The notes beneath the pieces are model-generated. The model was given only the letters and a program-made list of their open reading frames with translations, had not been told where the DNA came from and did no database searches. A program made the translations under genes and the position numbers. Positions 1 to 12,785 of a DNA stretch of 64,000 nt are shown one piece after another. The DNA is from Hymenolepis diminuta (taxonomy: Eukaryota; Platyhelminthes; Cestoda; Cyclophyllidea; Hymenolepididae), in the NCBI GenBank assembly GCA_900708905.1, contig CAADRB010000004.1:940928-1004927 (forward strand). Reading direction: 5' to 3'. Within the stretch, counting starts at the first letter, position 1. The number at the start of each line of letters is the position of its first letter.

Positions 1-3000
1 GATGAGGAATTTACTATAGAAGACTAATTCAGGAAAATATGATAGGTCTATGATCAAAACAATATTAGAGGAGGCTGGTAGAGTTGAGGGAAATGTTTGA
101 AAATAGGAAAAAATAAAATCAATAGCAGAGAAAAAGACCGATAGATTTAGCTGAAGTGAAAGATTATGAACTTTTAATCAGTAGAGGTTTGGCGAAAAGT
201 AATATTAATATTAAGAAGAAACCTCGCAGGAATCCGTTAGAAAACGGCTCAGTAGCTCTAGAGATGAGAGTGGCATCGTCATTCAATATTTCAACTTTGG
301 TCAATTCGTCTGTAAGCTTTCTCAGATGAGATTAAGAAAATGCAAAAAATGCAAATTTTTGTTCTTTAAAACCAAAATCTACCACCATTTTTATTTTCAT
401 GCCTTGAAGATTGTTTCAACCAAACTTTCTTGAAATCCTAACTAGTGAAGATTCTAAGGAAATAGAGTTCAACATTGAAATCGTCCAATTTGTCTCTCCC
501 TTCTTCTCGGTAAATAAATAAATATATACGAATACTCCCTGCACAAATCATATCCTTGATACAGACGTTTGTCCAAAAGAATTAAATAATTAAGATTCTC
601 GATATAGTCGTCATCTATTAGAATGTCATCCCTCTTGTTATTTCTATCTTTAAGGAGAAAAGGCTTTATAGACGGTGTCTGTCCTATTTGGAGACTTTCA
701 GATAAGTTGAAAAAATGCTCAAGATAATGATAAATGCAACCTTTTGCTGAGTAGTCTGAGCTGAGGGGAAAATTTCAAATCTTTCTACCCTCAATAATTA
801 TAAACAAGTGATCATTGTATTCCCAATAAAATCAACAAGAATATTTGCCATAGCACCTAAATAATGAAGACGGAACCACAAGAATAATAATTAGCCTTCA
901 ATATTAAACTTTCTTAGATAAGCTTTAGAGATTGGATAATTCTTTCAGCAACCAAGGCCGGAATGGAATACGTTATTTCGATGCAAAATAGAAAAATGAA
1001 CTACTCTTAATTAGAAAAGGAGAAGGGAACTGCGTGAGACTGAATTAGAATATTCACAGAATATTTTAAAATATTTTATTAAAACTCTAAATTTTTTCAT
1101 TAAGATTGAAGTCTCCTCTTTTCTATCAGTCACGATAGAGAAAAGATGGCAAATTCTAATCATAGCGTGATAACTTAAGAGCTAGAAGCGTAGATAAATA
1201 AAAGAGAAAAAAACCGAGACAGAGTTTACCATTCTCTTAAATTCATCTTACGGTAATTCAAATCTAAAAAATAAGGATATTGAGATTGCTTGAATAATTA
1301 TTCTAGCATCAGAAATAGAGTTAGGTATTTAAAGAAGCACTTCCGTTTTCATGCATTTTAACGATCGAGCTGTCGATTTTCGCGATGAAATGATTTTAAA
1401 AACATATCTTTGAACCGTTAGTTCAATTATTCAGTGTATTTCACGTGGCACTGTCAATTAATGGAAGTGTTATTAATGCTTAGCCTGAAGGACAACATTC
1501 TGGAACCGCTCTTGCTAAAAATTCACAGTTATTATACCTCGTATTGACCATAATTAACCGGTGCTTTTGACCATCCACATCACCTGATGTACATTGATGT
1601 ACGTCAATCTGGAGACCTCTGATTTGGCAGACATGTATTTTGACCACTGAGTCAACGCCGCCCTATCAATTGGTTAGTATTTTGAATATCTTCTTATTCA
1701 TTTTATCCTATAAACTCTGCATAATTTTGCAAACTAAATAATGATACCTCTAAATTAGCAGTTACTGAGAGCCGTGGAAACATCACAAAGATTGAGAGAG
1801 GATATAAATCACTGTTGCACATAATACAACCGGCCCCAATTTAACAAGGACAGTAAATCAGTACAAAGATTCTTAGGCGTGCCGTCGAGTTGAAGGACAA
1901 ACCAAATTTCGTGAGAATCAAGATCGTTAAATGTCCCTTCGTTCTTGTTTCTATACACTGAGCACTTTATTACACTTTAGTTCCTAATATAAAATGTTAA
2001 TTATTAATTTTCCATCTACGAGTATGCATAAAAGGTGGTGGACGCCTACGACAAAATGGGTGATTAGCCATAATTCGTGTGGGTGGATGAGTCTTCCACC
2101 CACTTCCTCTCTGTTTTGCAAAGCATTTCTAATCCCTCTCCTTGAAACTATTTCAGTATACATTCCTCTTTAAATATATTTCTCAAAATTTTTATTGAAA
2201 CCATGTATATAGTTTCAGTATACATCTTATACAAGAAGACACCTTCTTAATGAACCGCCAATAGTGTAGAGTGCCAGATAGTCAGGAAGTAGATAAAATT
2301 ATTTGTCTAAAACATTTTCGCGGCTGCATGAAGCAACTACGTGAATCTGAGTTTTTAATTAGGAGTCCTATATTACAGTGCTTAATCAGAGTTGATGAAA
2401 AATGGCAACGATTCATTTATGTTTCGAAAGGATCAAATTTAACCAAGTTGTTTCGAAATGTTCTACCACAACACAATGAGTTCAAATTAGTAGTAAGTTG
2501 GTCGGATTAGTAGCACTGAAATTAGAAATTCGAAATGGAGATGTATCGCTTTAACAAATTTCTAAGTTTTTTTCATGAAAACTATAGTTTTATTTTTGGA
2601 TGAAGTTCTTTGTGCATCCATGATTATCACCATTCGATAATGACAGACCTGTTTTAACCAACGTGTCAATTTCAAATCCGATAGGATGTAGTAGAAATAG
2701 AAGTCAAGTCGTAAAATAATTTAGAAAGGTAAATTTAAGGTCATTTTTTTGCATTGACAATTTATTTCAATATTTTTGTTTAACAAATAAAATATGCGGA
2801 CACTTAACTCATAAAATTATTACGGACACATCATGAATCCGAAGGAAGCTGCTCAATAGCCACTTAAATAAACTCTACGAATTAAATTTTGTATTGTGAT
2901 AATAATACTAATAATAATGCTAAAGATTACATAAAAAGAGTGAATTGAATATATCCATTTAAAATATGTGCGAAATAAGAGATCCTGTGTTTCGTTTAAA

Positions 3001-3343
3001 ACGGAAATGCCTCCCCTAGAGCTAATACCACTAACATATTTAAGTGCCATTTAAATTTCTTAAAATTTATTTAGATAAATTTTTAATAAACATGGACAGA
3101 CATGATTAAACATTACAAATGAAATAAAATTTTATTAACAGTTCTGTCTAAAGAATAGAATAATGATACTATAGCAACATTATCATTAATGTTAAGATAT
3201 TATAACCTAAGGGCACTAAAATTGAACCAAAGTTGCCAAAAAATAGAGAATTAGAGGCTAAGTTTGTACCTACTTTGTTTTCGGCAGGAAAGTGACTTAA
3301 ACTGACATTAAGTTGCGCTAAAATTAGTTTCAAGTTAACTTAC
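1..3343. other. AT-rich non-coding DNA, probable tetraspanin intron 1
   Basis: No exon with both good splice sites and recognisable protein similarity was found here on either strand. If the tetraspanin call at 3344-3403 is right, this is its first intron. The block near 1560-1670 resembles 15590-15690 (see the repeat entries). A minus-strand open stretch at 2853-3050 has a vaguely tetraspanin-like pattern but the wrong splice phase. A plus-strand open frame at 2271-2510 is listed separately. Confidence 0.4.
2271..2510 (+). pseudogene. Possible mariner/Tc1 transposase fossil with a DEKW motif
   Basis: A 79-codon open frame contains RVDEKWQRFIYVSK followed about 25 residues later by KLVVSWSD. 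The spacing and pattern (Asp-Glu-Lys-Trp, then a basic stretch, then a hydrophobic run ending in Trp-x-Asp) recall the first catalytic Asp region of mariner transposases and the strand after it. No terminal repeats and no second or third catalytic motif were found around it, and it differs from the mariner copies at 16.2 and 30.5 kb, so it would be a separate, older relic. It could equally be a chance open frame. Confidence 0.2.
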
Positions 3344-3403
3344 CACAAAGAGCAGATTTAAGCTGAAAAGAATGAACTTCATGAATTTCACCGCGCAAGA
3401 CAT
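3344..3403 (-). CDS. Putative tetraspanin, first coding exon (partial gene)
   Basis: Reading the minus strand from an ATG at 3403-3401 in good context (AACAAAAATGTC) gives exactly 20 codons, then a strong donor GTGGTAAGTTA with the intron starting at 3343. The peptide MSCAVKFMKFILFSLNLLFV has the usual tetraspanin N-terminus: a short tail with a Cys, a Lys-x-x-Lys-aromatic stretch, then the first hydrophobic residues of TM1 with an Asn. Tetraspanins are four-pass membrane scaffolds; in tapeworms and flukes they are abundant in the tegument. The phase-0 break early in TM1 fits this family. The remaining exons (EC1 loop, Cys-Cys-Gly loop, TM2-TM4) were not found in 1-3343, so intron 1 probably exceeds 3 kb and the gene continues left of the window. 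Other short hydrophobic N-termini could look similar, so this is a probable, not certain, call. Confidence 0.55.
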
Positions 3404-3559
3404 TTTTGTTCTGAGGTGATGACGGTGTTGGTGGTGAGATGAAGAACAAAAGAAAGAATTCCTTGATCTTTGATCGGAGAAGAGAGTTAAGATTTACGTC
3501 TGAACGTAGCAGAATGAATATGAATTTCCAAAACGAACTCTGCAGCCACTGTTGAAGTG

Positions 3560-3603
3560 CATGCTGATTGGCTAATTTCATCAACACCACTGATTGGCCG
3601 AGT
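3560..3603 (-). promoter_or_regulatory. Paired CCAAT boxes upstream of the tetraspanin exon
   Basis: Two minus-strand CCAATCA motifs lie at 3597-3593 and 3571-3567, 26 bp apart, about 165-195 bp upstream of the putative tetraspanin ATG at 3403. Paired CCAAT boxes are typical of NF-Y-type promoters. The stretch is richer in G and C than its surroundings. No TATA box is obvious, and the transcription start is not determined. Confidence 0.35.
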
Positions 3604-6453
3604 GGTTTATGTGCCTTTGCGCGTTTCTAGCCTTTCAAGTGTGCTTGGTCAACGGTCAATGACTTGGTTTGAAGTGAGTGTTGATCCAAATAATGTATAC
3701 ATTTCCCTCGGTTATTGAACGCATCTTTTTTTCGGAAATCGTTTAGTCTGAAGGCATCCTGTAATAAAGAGTGATATTTATTATTTCTCATGGTAATGCC
3801 GAAGAAAGCTTTTACTAGTTTTAATGATGGGATGGTGTCTTAGCCCGTGAAATAGCAAAATAGCTCAGTAAGGGATGTAACGGATGTTGAAAAGGAGCAT
3901 ACGATGAAATTTGGATGCCAAGAGTCTTCTGTATTTGACTACTGGAGGCATTGGCTTGGCTACTTTCTCCTAAGGAGTATGATTCAGTTATGTAATACAA
4001 GAATGTTTCAAAGCTTAAATTTCACGAATTTATCCCTAGATATCTAAGTAAATTCATTTTTGTGATATTTAGAGCTTGTTGATCCCTTAATTTAATTGAG
4101 TGGTTAGTCTTGTCAATTCTGTTTATTGGTATCTTACAGTTATGAATAGATAGTTGAGAGTAGCAATGGCATTTAAAAACTACCGGGATCACAAGAGTTC
4201 ATTCAAGGTGCACTCAGTTTGTGAACTTAGTACCGGTTTGCTATTGTTTAAAGTTCCAAATCTTTTCAAGAGAAGTTGTGATTGAACCAATTTAACGGCC
4301 TAAATACTACTTAAATAGCTCAACAATTACCTGTCGTCCTAATATATTTCTTAGAATGTTCAAAACAATCTCGCTACCACTATTGACATTTGGAAGTGAA
4401 GGTGGAATCAGAAACCAAATTCTTACTGATAAATATGTACTTTGAAAGATTATTATTGCTATTCGACATTATAGAGGAAACAATTTGTTTTGAATAAAGT
4501 TATATTCCCAATTCTAATTTATTTGAAACTGGATATAACGTATTTCTTTTAATTTGAGAAAAATACTGTAGGAAACGATAGATATCATCATTTGTACTCT
4601 TAATCTCCTGATGTGAGAAACTCTTCAGAACATATTCCTCAATTAGATCTATGTAATGGATTAGTAATGATTCCGAACTTCATGAATTAAATTTCCTTAA
4701 CCTCTCCTCACCTTATTAGTACTAATGAGAATTGGAGTGATACTTAGGAATTTGAGGGAGGAAACCGGAACAGAAGAAATGGGAGATAGGAAATTAGTAG
4801 GACTCCAATTCATTTAAGCTATGGAATCAGTAAGCAACTTGGTTTCTTAGCTTTAAATTCGCAGAGGTTCATTTTATAAAACTGGTGTTTTGTTCGTACC
4901 CAAAAACCGGATGACATTTTTATAGTTAATGTCTCAGCCATCCTCTTTTCACTTTGTTCTTGTAATATCCATCTACCAGACGATGGCATCTCTCAGTAAA
5001 ACAAATGATTTATTGTTTTGTTGTGAATAAACCCTTTGTGCCTTCTCATCTCCACTTCATTAGCAAAGTGTTCAGAACAGTGAGAATTAACACAGATAAT
5101 TTACTCTTCCCTTCAGTTGGCTTTAATGATCAATGATGCGTGACATATTATATTTTAGGATTCATAATTCAAACTCTGCTTTATTTCTCAACGAATACTA
5201 GTTCGATAAATGCTTTAATTAAATTTACTTGGATCTTAATAAAAAGCAAATTTTATCTAAGATTTGACCAAGTCATTAGTTATCTTGTGGTCTTTGAGGT
5301 ATCTCATTTCATGCCTTCGTCAGCTGAATCTACATTACTTACTTGTGACCTTGGGTGGATAAATGTGCTCACTCGGTTAATCTTGTACTTGCCTATTTCG
5401 AGAAATTGATTATCGGAATCAGTACCGATACACCTCTACGAAAATTTAGTAAATTAGAGCTAATTTTTCGGTTGAAATATTCAAAACTGCTTAATAATGA
5501 TAAGCGCTTCATGTAAATGAACATTCATCACAATATCGTTTGAACGGGAAGAACAGTGCGCAACTTGGGTGTATTAAATATTCCGCCTTGTTGAAAAGGA
5601 ATTGAATCTTCTGCATTTTGTTTAAATTAGAAAAATGGATTGATAATAATAGACAAGCAGGAATTCAGGAAGAGCAAAAGTGCTCAAAGTAATTCGAAGT
5701 TAAAACCGACGTCGAGTAATATTGGTTACAAATGAATGAATTATTCATTTTTGACCTAGGGGAATTAAATTAACAATTTTTTGTTAATTATTAATGCAAA
5801 TTTGCATATTTGTTAAAATATGCTAAATTGCGGGGTCGTTGACTTGCATAATTTTGGAGTAAAGCCTAACATTACGTTAATTCCGTGTTATTATTAAGTT
5901 CTGGGATTTGTGGCTATTTTAGGAGGCTTACAAAGCTATAAACAAGTGGCGAACACGCATTATTAACAATTTCTAACAACACTACAATGACGAAGGCGTA
6001 AAGGTCTTCGATTCCTAAATAAACAAAATCTGAGAGCTTATCCGCAGAAGTAAGGATTCTTTCTGCAAAAATTGAGACCAAAATGTCTCCAGAAGTTCCC
6101 AACAAATTCTTCTAAATTCTTCTAAAAATTCTACTCAATCTCCGATTATACCTGTTTCTCCTAAGGTACTTCCTATATGTAGCTCCTATTAAGACGGCTA
6201 ATGATGACATGAAGTTGCAGCTGTTGTAATCTCTTCTTCTCTGTAGGATACTCTTTGATTCTCTAAGAAATTGCCCTAATTACAAATACAACCCGACAAT
6301 ACTAAAATACAAAACGACCCAAACCACCATATCAAAACAAGGTGCATGTTTTCGTATCCATAGGCTGATTTATTTTATGCCCGAGAATTAAAAGGTGGAA
6401 AATGAACATATTACATAAAAGAATTATCGTAGGGGAAAATATTATTTTCTTAT
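3604..6453. other. Non-coding, no recognisable gene
   Basis: Intergenic AT-rich DNA to the right of the putative tetraspanin promoter. The only open frames are short, AT-driven and lack supported splice sites. No structured repeat was identified beyond simple A/T runs. Confidence 0.4.
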
Positions 6454-6707
6454 ATGCAGCACCCATCAGTCAGGGCTAGGGTAAAAGTAGCGAATCTTAC
6501 GCTCTCTATGGAACCTTCCAAACATAAAGTTGTTCCACCACGACTTGTTTCCGAGCCAACTGTGCCCAAGCAACAATCTGTCTCAAAATCCTGTCTACTT
6601 GCCCACCAGACAAAATCAGATATGCCACCTAAAGGGAAACAAAAAAGCTCATTGTACTCTTACCTGCTCCTGAACTCATGAATCGTCCACCATAATGTCT
6701 TTGTCAG

Positions 6708-7103
6708 TGCAACAACATTCGAGCTGAACTAAAGCTCGATGGTCGTTGTAAACGATCGGTACTGGTGAATGTTAAATGCACTGAACACGAGGAAATCGTT
6801 TTTGCCAAACCCGTTTCTCGCTCAATTGGAACAGTATCAAAGTTGTTGCACAAAATACAAGCAAGGTTAAGCGTATGTCCGACTTTTATTCCTTTGCGGT
6901 AAATGTGGTTATGAAAGCTACACATCTTCCTCATTCTTTAATTTGAAAACCAAATGATCATTTGACGATCAATAATTGAAATGAGTGAAATTAAAGTTTA
7001 CTTATGTGAAGGTCACTTGATAATGAGTTTTCTTCTTTGTTAGCCAATACCCACTTCGATTGGTTTCATTTTTGGCAGAAACGTAGACCGCAAAAGGAGT
7101 TGA
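6708..7103 (+). other. Weak exon-like pair, unrecognised product
   Basis: After an acceptor-like TTTGTCAG ending at 6707, a frame of 55 codons with balanced codon use runs to 6872, followed by a good donor GTATGT. A matching phase-0 acceptor (CTTCTTTGTTAG) ends at 7043, and the next segment adds 19 codons (IPTSIGFIFGRNVDRKRS near its end) before TGA at 7101-7103. The implied intron is 171 bp. A separate open segment at 6454-6681, rich in Pro, Ser and Lys, lies just upstream but has no donor in a compatible phase. I do not recognise the protein. It may be the decayed 3' end of a gene or a chance arrangement; the opposite strand is also open at 6704-6934. Confidence 0.18.
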
Positions 7104-9800
7104 AACAAATCGCACACTCAGTAAAGATGAGTAACGTCGGCGAACTTTCCAATGGTTGTAATTCATGGTGAAAAATGAAGAATGATAAAGAGCGAAAATA
7201 ACTGAACAGAAATTGTCTTTGTAAATCAAAATAAGGTATCTCAGAATCCTACATGAAATCGTAGCAAAAGAATAGATGATTTGATGACTAAAAATAAAAT
7301 TTTGAAAGTCTGTGCCTGGAATAAAGAACAGAAGGAACTTTTGATGTCCACATGATGTAGTTCAATTACTTTTCAGCTACCAGAAATTTCCAAATTAAGT
7401 GAAATTGCCCTTAATATCATAACATATACGGAGCGTATTTAGAAGTGTGGTTGTCAGTACTGAAGTATGTTGTATGATGGATGCTGATGCCATGCTGATG
7501 AGCATGACAATGGAATCCTCTTTCATTGAAAATTGTCTATCAGAAGAAATATTTTCCGGAAAAGAAAATTATCTGTACTTTATAAAGTATTTGCTCATCC
7601 CTCGACAAATTCAATTAACTTTGCACCATTGCATTTTGTATGGATTAAAATATGGTCAATTCATAGCCACTATAGTAGAATCAGCTGTGAGTCATTGACT
7701 TCGGTGGATAATTTTCTTGAGAAGGAAAATTCTCGACATTCAAGAAAGCAATATATATATATATATTGGTTTTGGTTTTTGTCTTTCCATGTAATACGAA
7801 GAATTAACTGAGTGCACTCAAATGTTTCTTAATAATCAAAAACTTTACTTCTTTTGCCTTTTAGAAACACCGAATTTGTTTCTCTTCTGTTGCAACTCCA
7901 ACTTCTTTAATCGGCCCGTAATTAAAAGATGGCTGTTTAATTAGGGATCGATTGTCCAGGCTGTTGGCTGAGCTCACTGACGCATGCGGTCAAGGCTGAC
8001 TCAAATTGTCACGTGATGTCCTGATACTTTCTCATTGTGTCCCCATTTTTGCCCATATCGTGTCTCCCCTCCTCTTTCTGTTCCCTCAGATCATACACTT
8101 TGCCAAATTCCGAATAAACTTCTGACTGTTTGTGAGATCTGTCTGAGTGTTTTTATCACTTGCGTCATTCTAAATTTTACCCCTCGATTTCATCATACTT
8201 GTGTTGATGCCTCCTACTTTGACCAAATCTAGTACGTTTAACTAACGAAGGAATTTAGAGCTTTTGAGTTACTATTTCGAGAAAGAGCTCTGTGTCAATA
8301 CGTTCACTTTTAATCATTTTTTAGCCTTATTTTAGGAAAAAAACACTGCTCAAATTTTCGTACAGTTTCAGAGCATTGAATGAAACGTCTACCTCAATGG
8401 TCACTTGTCTATTTTTGTGATTCCCAACAATGTTTTACAAACTGATTGAGAAAAAGTCATACTTTTTAAGATAAAATGATTTGATATTCATCGGTTATTC
8501 TTTTTAAAAAGTTGAATATGAGAAGATAACGCATAATAAGTCAATATTAGGGAATGGAATTATCCCCTGGCATTCGATTGTATGTATGCCCGTTAATTAT
8601 TAGTAGATTAGTCCGTGAGACTCGGGCTAATTACTTTCAAACGATCTTTTGAAAAGGCTCGCACTGAAGCTGACCTCATCTTTAAGGAAAGCAATGTATT
8701 GTGTAGTATCTAACCATCCTTATTTTTCTGAAGTAAAGTAACCATCAATTTAAACCTTACATGTCAGTTCTAGGAGACATTTGAACAAGATCCCTCACTA
8801 TCCTTTTTTTAGAAAAACTACTTTCCGGATTTCAAATACTGCCGATTTCGGATACAGACTGGCTAAGAAATCCCCTTGCAAAACTGACGATTTTCCTAAG
8901 GCTGCCTCTGAAAGATTTGTTATGGAAAACTCAAGCTACTACATTACTTAGATAGTAGTAAACCATGCCATAAATTCTTATGTTAGTATGAATATGTAAA
9001 CGTGAGATATTGTGCGATGACATTGTTTCTTATAATATTCCATTTATTTGTAAGTATATTAGCAAAGTATAAAAGGAGTTTTAAACCAATTATAGGAGAA
9101 TGCTGCCATTTACCTTCCAGGTAGCGTGAAGAATATCAACATGAACGCTTCGCAATACACTGCGAAAGGAGCAAAGTTAGACCATTTTAAACTAGGAAGA
9201 ATACAATTTCTCGGATCATCAATAAAAAATCAACGGAATTTAATTAATGCATCTCTTAATGCATTAAATTACAATTAATAGTCGCTAGAATATATTTAGA
9301 CAACAAAGTTGCTAAACTAGCCAAAATGTATCATTTACTTTAACACCGTGCCAAAATTTGGGGCATGACCTCTATCTATCGACCTGACCCGACGGCACAA
9401 AATTATCTGCGTGTTTGCTTAAATCTTAAGGTTATGCATGTGAGAACTGATAACGACATTCCAAAAATTTAGAGAGGCAAATTCATGTACTTTAGGAGCA
9501 TAATGACAATTTAATAAACTGGAGGATAATGACTTAAGACTTATTAAAGAGGATAAAGACTTATTAATGGGACCGAGAAGAATTTCTTGGAATTATTCGA
9601 AAATTTCATCCGTATATCCAAAACAGAGGTTGATAAATCACTCAAGCTAACCTTTAGTAAAGCCAATCCTCTGTTAATCTTTTTAAAGTAGCAATAATGG
9701 CTTTTATTAGCACTACTAAATACTACAAATTGCTAAAATTAGGGTCACACATTATGAGGAGAATGACATACTTTAAACTTACCATTAAATCCCTCAGTAA
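7104..9800. other. Non-coding with an (AT)n run and a pyrimidine-rich block
   Basis: Overlapping short open frames at 7447-7811 lack supported boundaries. An (AT)8 microsatellite lies at 7751-7766. The block 7900-8130 is relatively GC-rich, contains a CACGTG E-box, and has a long pyrimidine tract ending in CCCTCAG, which could act as a splice acceptor, but no convincing exon follows. Otherwise nothing identifiable. Confidence 0.35.
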
Positions 9801-9814
9801 TCAAACAAAGGCAT

Positions 9815-9965
9815 CATATAGGAGCACAAGTTGATATCACGTTGGTGATGTTGAAACATCAAAACACTGTCGGACTGATAATAGTTGTAGGCCCAGATAA
9901 CTGTCAAACTGTCAGAGCGATGTGCCTATGTATACCGATAGGGGAGATGGGCGACTGTGAGACAG
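9815..9965 (+). repeat. Dispersed repeat R1, partial copy
   Basis: The block around TCAAAACACTGTCGGACTGA, followed about 40 bp later by a CTGTCAGA motif, aligns by eye to 46785-46850 (TCAAAACACCATCGCGATGA, also followed by CTGTCAGA). It covers only the downstream part of the R1 family as seen at 46.6 kb. The nature of R1 is unknown; no coding capacity was seen. Confidence 0.4.
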
Positions 9966-10611
9966 TTTGAGGAGATTGATTATTTCGAGGCAAAAACATA
10001 AACACTGCAGCTATGATTTTTTGTTTTGTGGGGCTACTATCATTCTGAAAAGCCCAGCGGCCAAGCTTCAATAAAGAAGATTTTGATATTGTCTTCTATG
10101 AAAATTATTTCAAGTTGTCTTTTTATAAAACTATAACTCGATGTCTAATCCCTGTTATGCTTCTGCAAGTGTCTTTACCGAGCGTAAAAACGATTTTATG
10201 CACTACATTCATCATAAGTTGTGTCAAGTCTTCAAGTGTCAATATATCCACCAAGTTCCAAAACGCTGTATAACTCTAAAGAGATCGAAATCGGACATCG
10301 AAAGTTGAGAAAATAAGAAATAGATCAGCAGGTATTTTGTGTCTTCTTATTCCGTTTAGTTCTTTCCGCTGTTCACGTGGTCAGTGGAGTGTCACACGAA
10401 AGACGGTTAATAAGAGTCCAAAATAATAGAATGCATAGGCTTCTGAAAAATCCGGTAAATTAAAGGTATTGTCGATGTATAGGAAAATCTGAATTTTGAT
10501 TAAATGATACCATCAAAATAACAATGATTCTAATCCAACACTCTTTGCTATTCCCGATTGCTGACTTGAAATCTATTGATTTTTCATAATACTTTTAAAG
10601 TAAGGACTTTC

Positions 10612-10915
10612 TACACTGTCCCTATGCTAGAAATGCTAGAAAATCTAGTTTCTGCCTCTTTGATCTATCGACCAACTAGACATCCGTAACCTATTGTTGA
10701 CTCAAAGCTAGAGACAGAGATGAGGTACACGATCAGTTACTCTAAGATACTTTATTAACTAAAAAAAGAATATTCAAGTGAATATGTTGTCCTCATGTTA
10801 TAGACGTTAGGAGATTAAAACAGTTTATTTTCCGAATAATTGTCAGGTGACCATGAGTGGCGTGCATCCGTATATTGATTATGACTACGGGTGACCTAAA
10901 CACAACCTATGATAG
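10612..10915 (+). repeat. Dispersed repeat R1, long copy
   Basis: The copy starts near GCTAGAAAATCTAGTTTCTG, runs through ACTTTATTAAC at about 10748-10760 and TCCTCATGTTATAG near 10790, and ends with CATCCGTATATTGATTATGA and CTACGGG. The same order of blocks appears at 46596-46890 and 47085-47310, at moderate identity. No terminal inverted repeats or open frames were found. Such a family could be derived from an LTR or another non-autonomous element; the sequence does not say which. Confidence 0.45.
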
Positions 10916-12785
10916 TTGATTATCCGAGAAAAATAAGAAAAAATTCGCAGCTTTGAGGATTATTCGTCGGCTTATTGCGTTTATCACAGAAAGAGTAATT
11001 CTAGTTAGTGAAGCACAACGAAATACATAAGACCTCTCAAAGCTCATCTACATAAAGAAGAAAATATTTATGTTCGTAATTTCTGTTATCGACATATTAA
11101 TTAAACTAAGAGCACCATAAATTTTCACACTAGAAAATCCCTCATAATATACATGGGTTCATTGATAGAGGGACCTTATAAGCCCCATCAAACTTACTGA
11201 AAAGAAGAGTTTTATTCTCTCAAATAAGAAAGGACATAACCTTTCATAACCTTCCAGCTGAAAAATTCAAATCATCAAGACCTTGTATTTAAATGCATAA
11301 TATTATGGAGCAATCTGCTTGATATTTGAAGAGGATATTGTAATAAAATCATAATAATGCTAGAATTAGAGAAATCACCTTTTTTATTTAATACATTTGG
11401 AGAAAGGACGAAAATTCAAACAGAATTCACCACGTCGTTTCGCTTATGAGGCTTTCGGGGATTGATCAGGCAAATGTAGCTTTTCAAAAGAAATAGATGA
11501 ATGCAGGTATACCAAATATTTGACATTTTATTACAATAGAAATAACTATGTTTATTGTAAAACTTCAAATTAAAGTGTTTGTTGGAAAATTAATCTTCAG
11601 TGTTTCATTTTGTAAAATGTAATTATCTTCAGATTTTTATGACTCATGGAAAACTATCGAGGCCAACATATATTTTTGAATCCAGTATGAAAAAATGTCA
11701 ATGTTGATAAGTAGTAATAATCAGAAAATTTAAATTTCGCAAAAATGCTTGTGAATTATATTATCCTAATCGATTTATCTCTTGAATTTCTCAAACGGTC
11801 AATTGAATACGATTTATATAGTAAGCCATAAATCAGTAACAATCAAAATGTTTCACAATCGTTTAATAAAAAAATTACTATTTATAGAATTGGTAATATT
11901 AATCTGAACTAGAACACATTACTTTTTATAAAGGTTTATCATTTATCCTTGAAATAGTTATAACTAACCAATTTCTGCTTGTGCGCTCTTTAAAATACTA
12001 CTTAGAGTGTGAATATTCATGTTTCTAGATGCCGGATATAAACAAATATAAAGGTAATTTTACTGAAATCTGATTGTAAATGTATCTCTTATACATGATG
12101 ACATGTTCTGCATTACGCTTACCTAATGTTTGGGATTTTAGTTTCCGAAACGTTATTTTCCCTAATTATCTTAATAAGCTGTATTGACAATGAAGTTTAA
12201 TGAATTTAATAAGTTCACTATTTTGTCTTTAAAAATGAAAATCATTCTTTTTTTATTACTTTCATTCTTAGACAGCTTATAATACTACCGTTCTTTAGTA
12301 AGTAATTAATTTGTTTAATATATAATGAGCGTTTATTATTATTATTGTTTATTTTCTTCGCAATTCTACTATAAACAGGTAATTTTTGGAAAAGATTAAA
12401 GTTCGTAAATGAGTTTTGAAGCTTGTTAAAGTGTTTTCAGGTTCTTTGGTCTGCTTGATTTCGCATAACTGTCTTTGACTGGGTCAACATTCATATGTTA
12501 CTTTTCTGCGTAATTGGCACATTTGCTGTGATATTTCATTGAACTGACACCGCAGATTTCAGATTTAAATCAGTTTGATGAAATTTATCTTAGTTAACTA
12601 TTTGTCATATTTCAAGTTATTACTTGTCAATTTCAATTACACTTTTGCTATGGATTACAGCATTAATTTATTCATTCACTTTCTAAACTGCTATCTATTA
12701 TATTGTCTAAATATTATATCATAAATCATTAACCACTTTACTCTTTTGTGTTCTTACAATCACGGAACTCGGATTTTCTCTCTGT

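Noticed and set aside
2853..3050. Minus-strand frame reminiscent of tetraspanin exon 2 (VSGI then LLFRTYFKWIYSIHSF)
   Set aside because: The acceptors near it are out of phase with the phase-0 donor at 3343/3344, and its hydrophobic end comes from an ATT repeat; no Cys-Cys-Gly or post-TM2 motif follows.
7447..7811. Two overlapping 83- and 92-codon frames
   Set aside because: Neither has splice support, similarity or distinct codon use, and one runs through the (AT)8 microsatellite.
8035..8232. Cys-rich 65-codon frame
   Set aside because: It follows from a pyrimidine-rich tract; no signal peptide or family pattern, and no supported splice sites.
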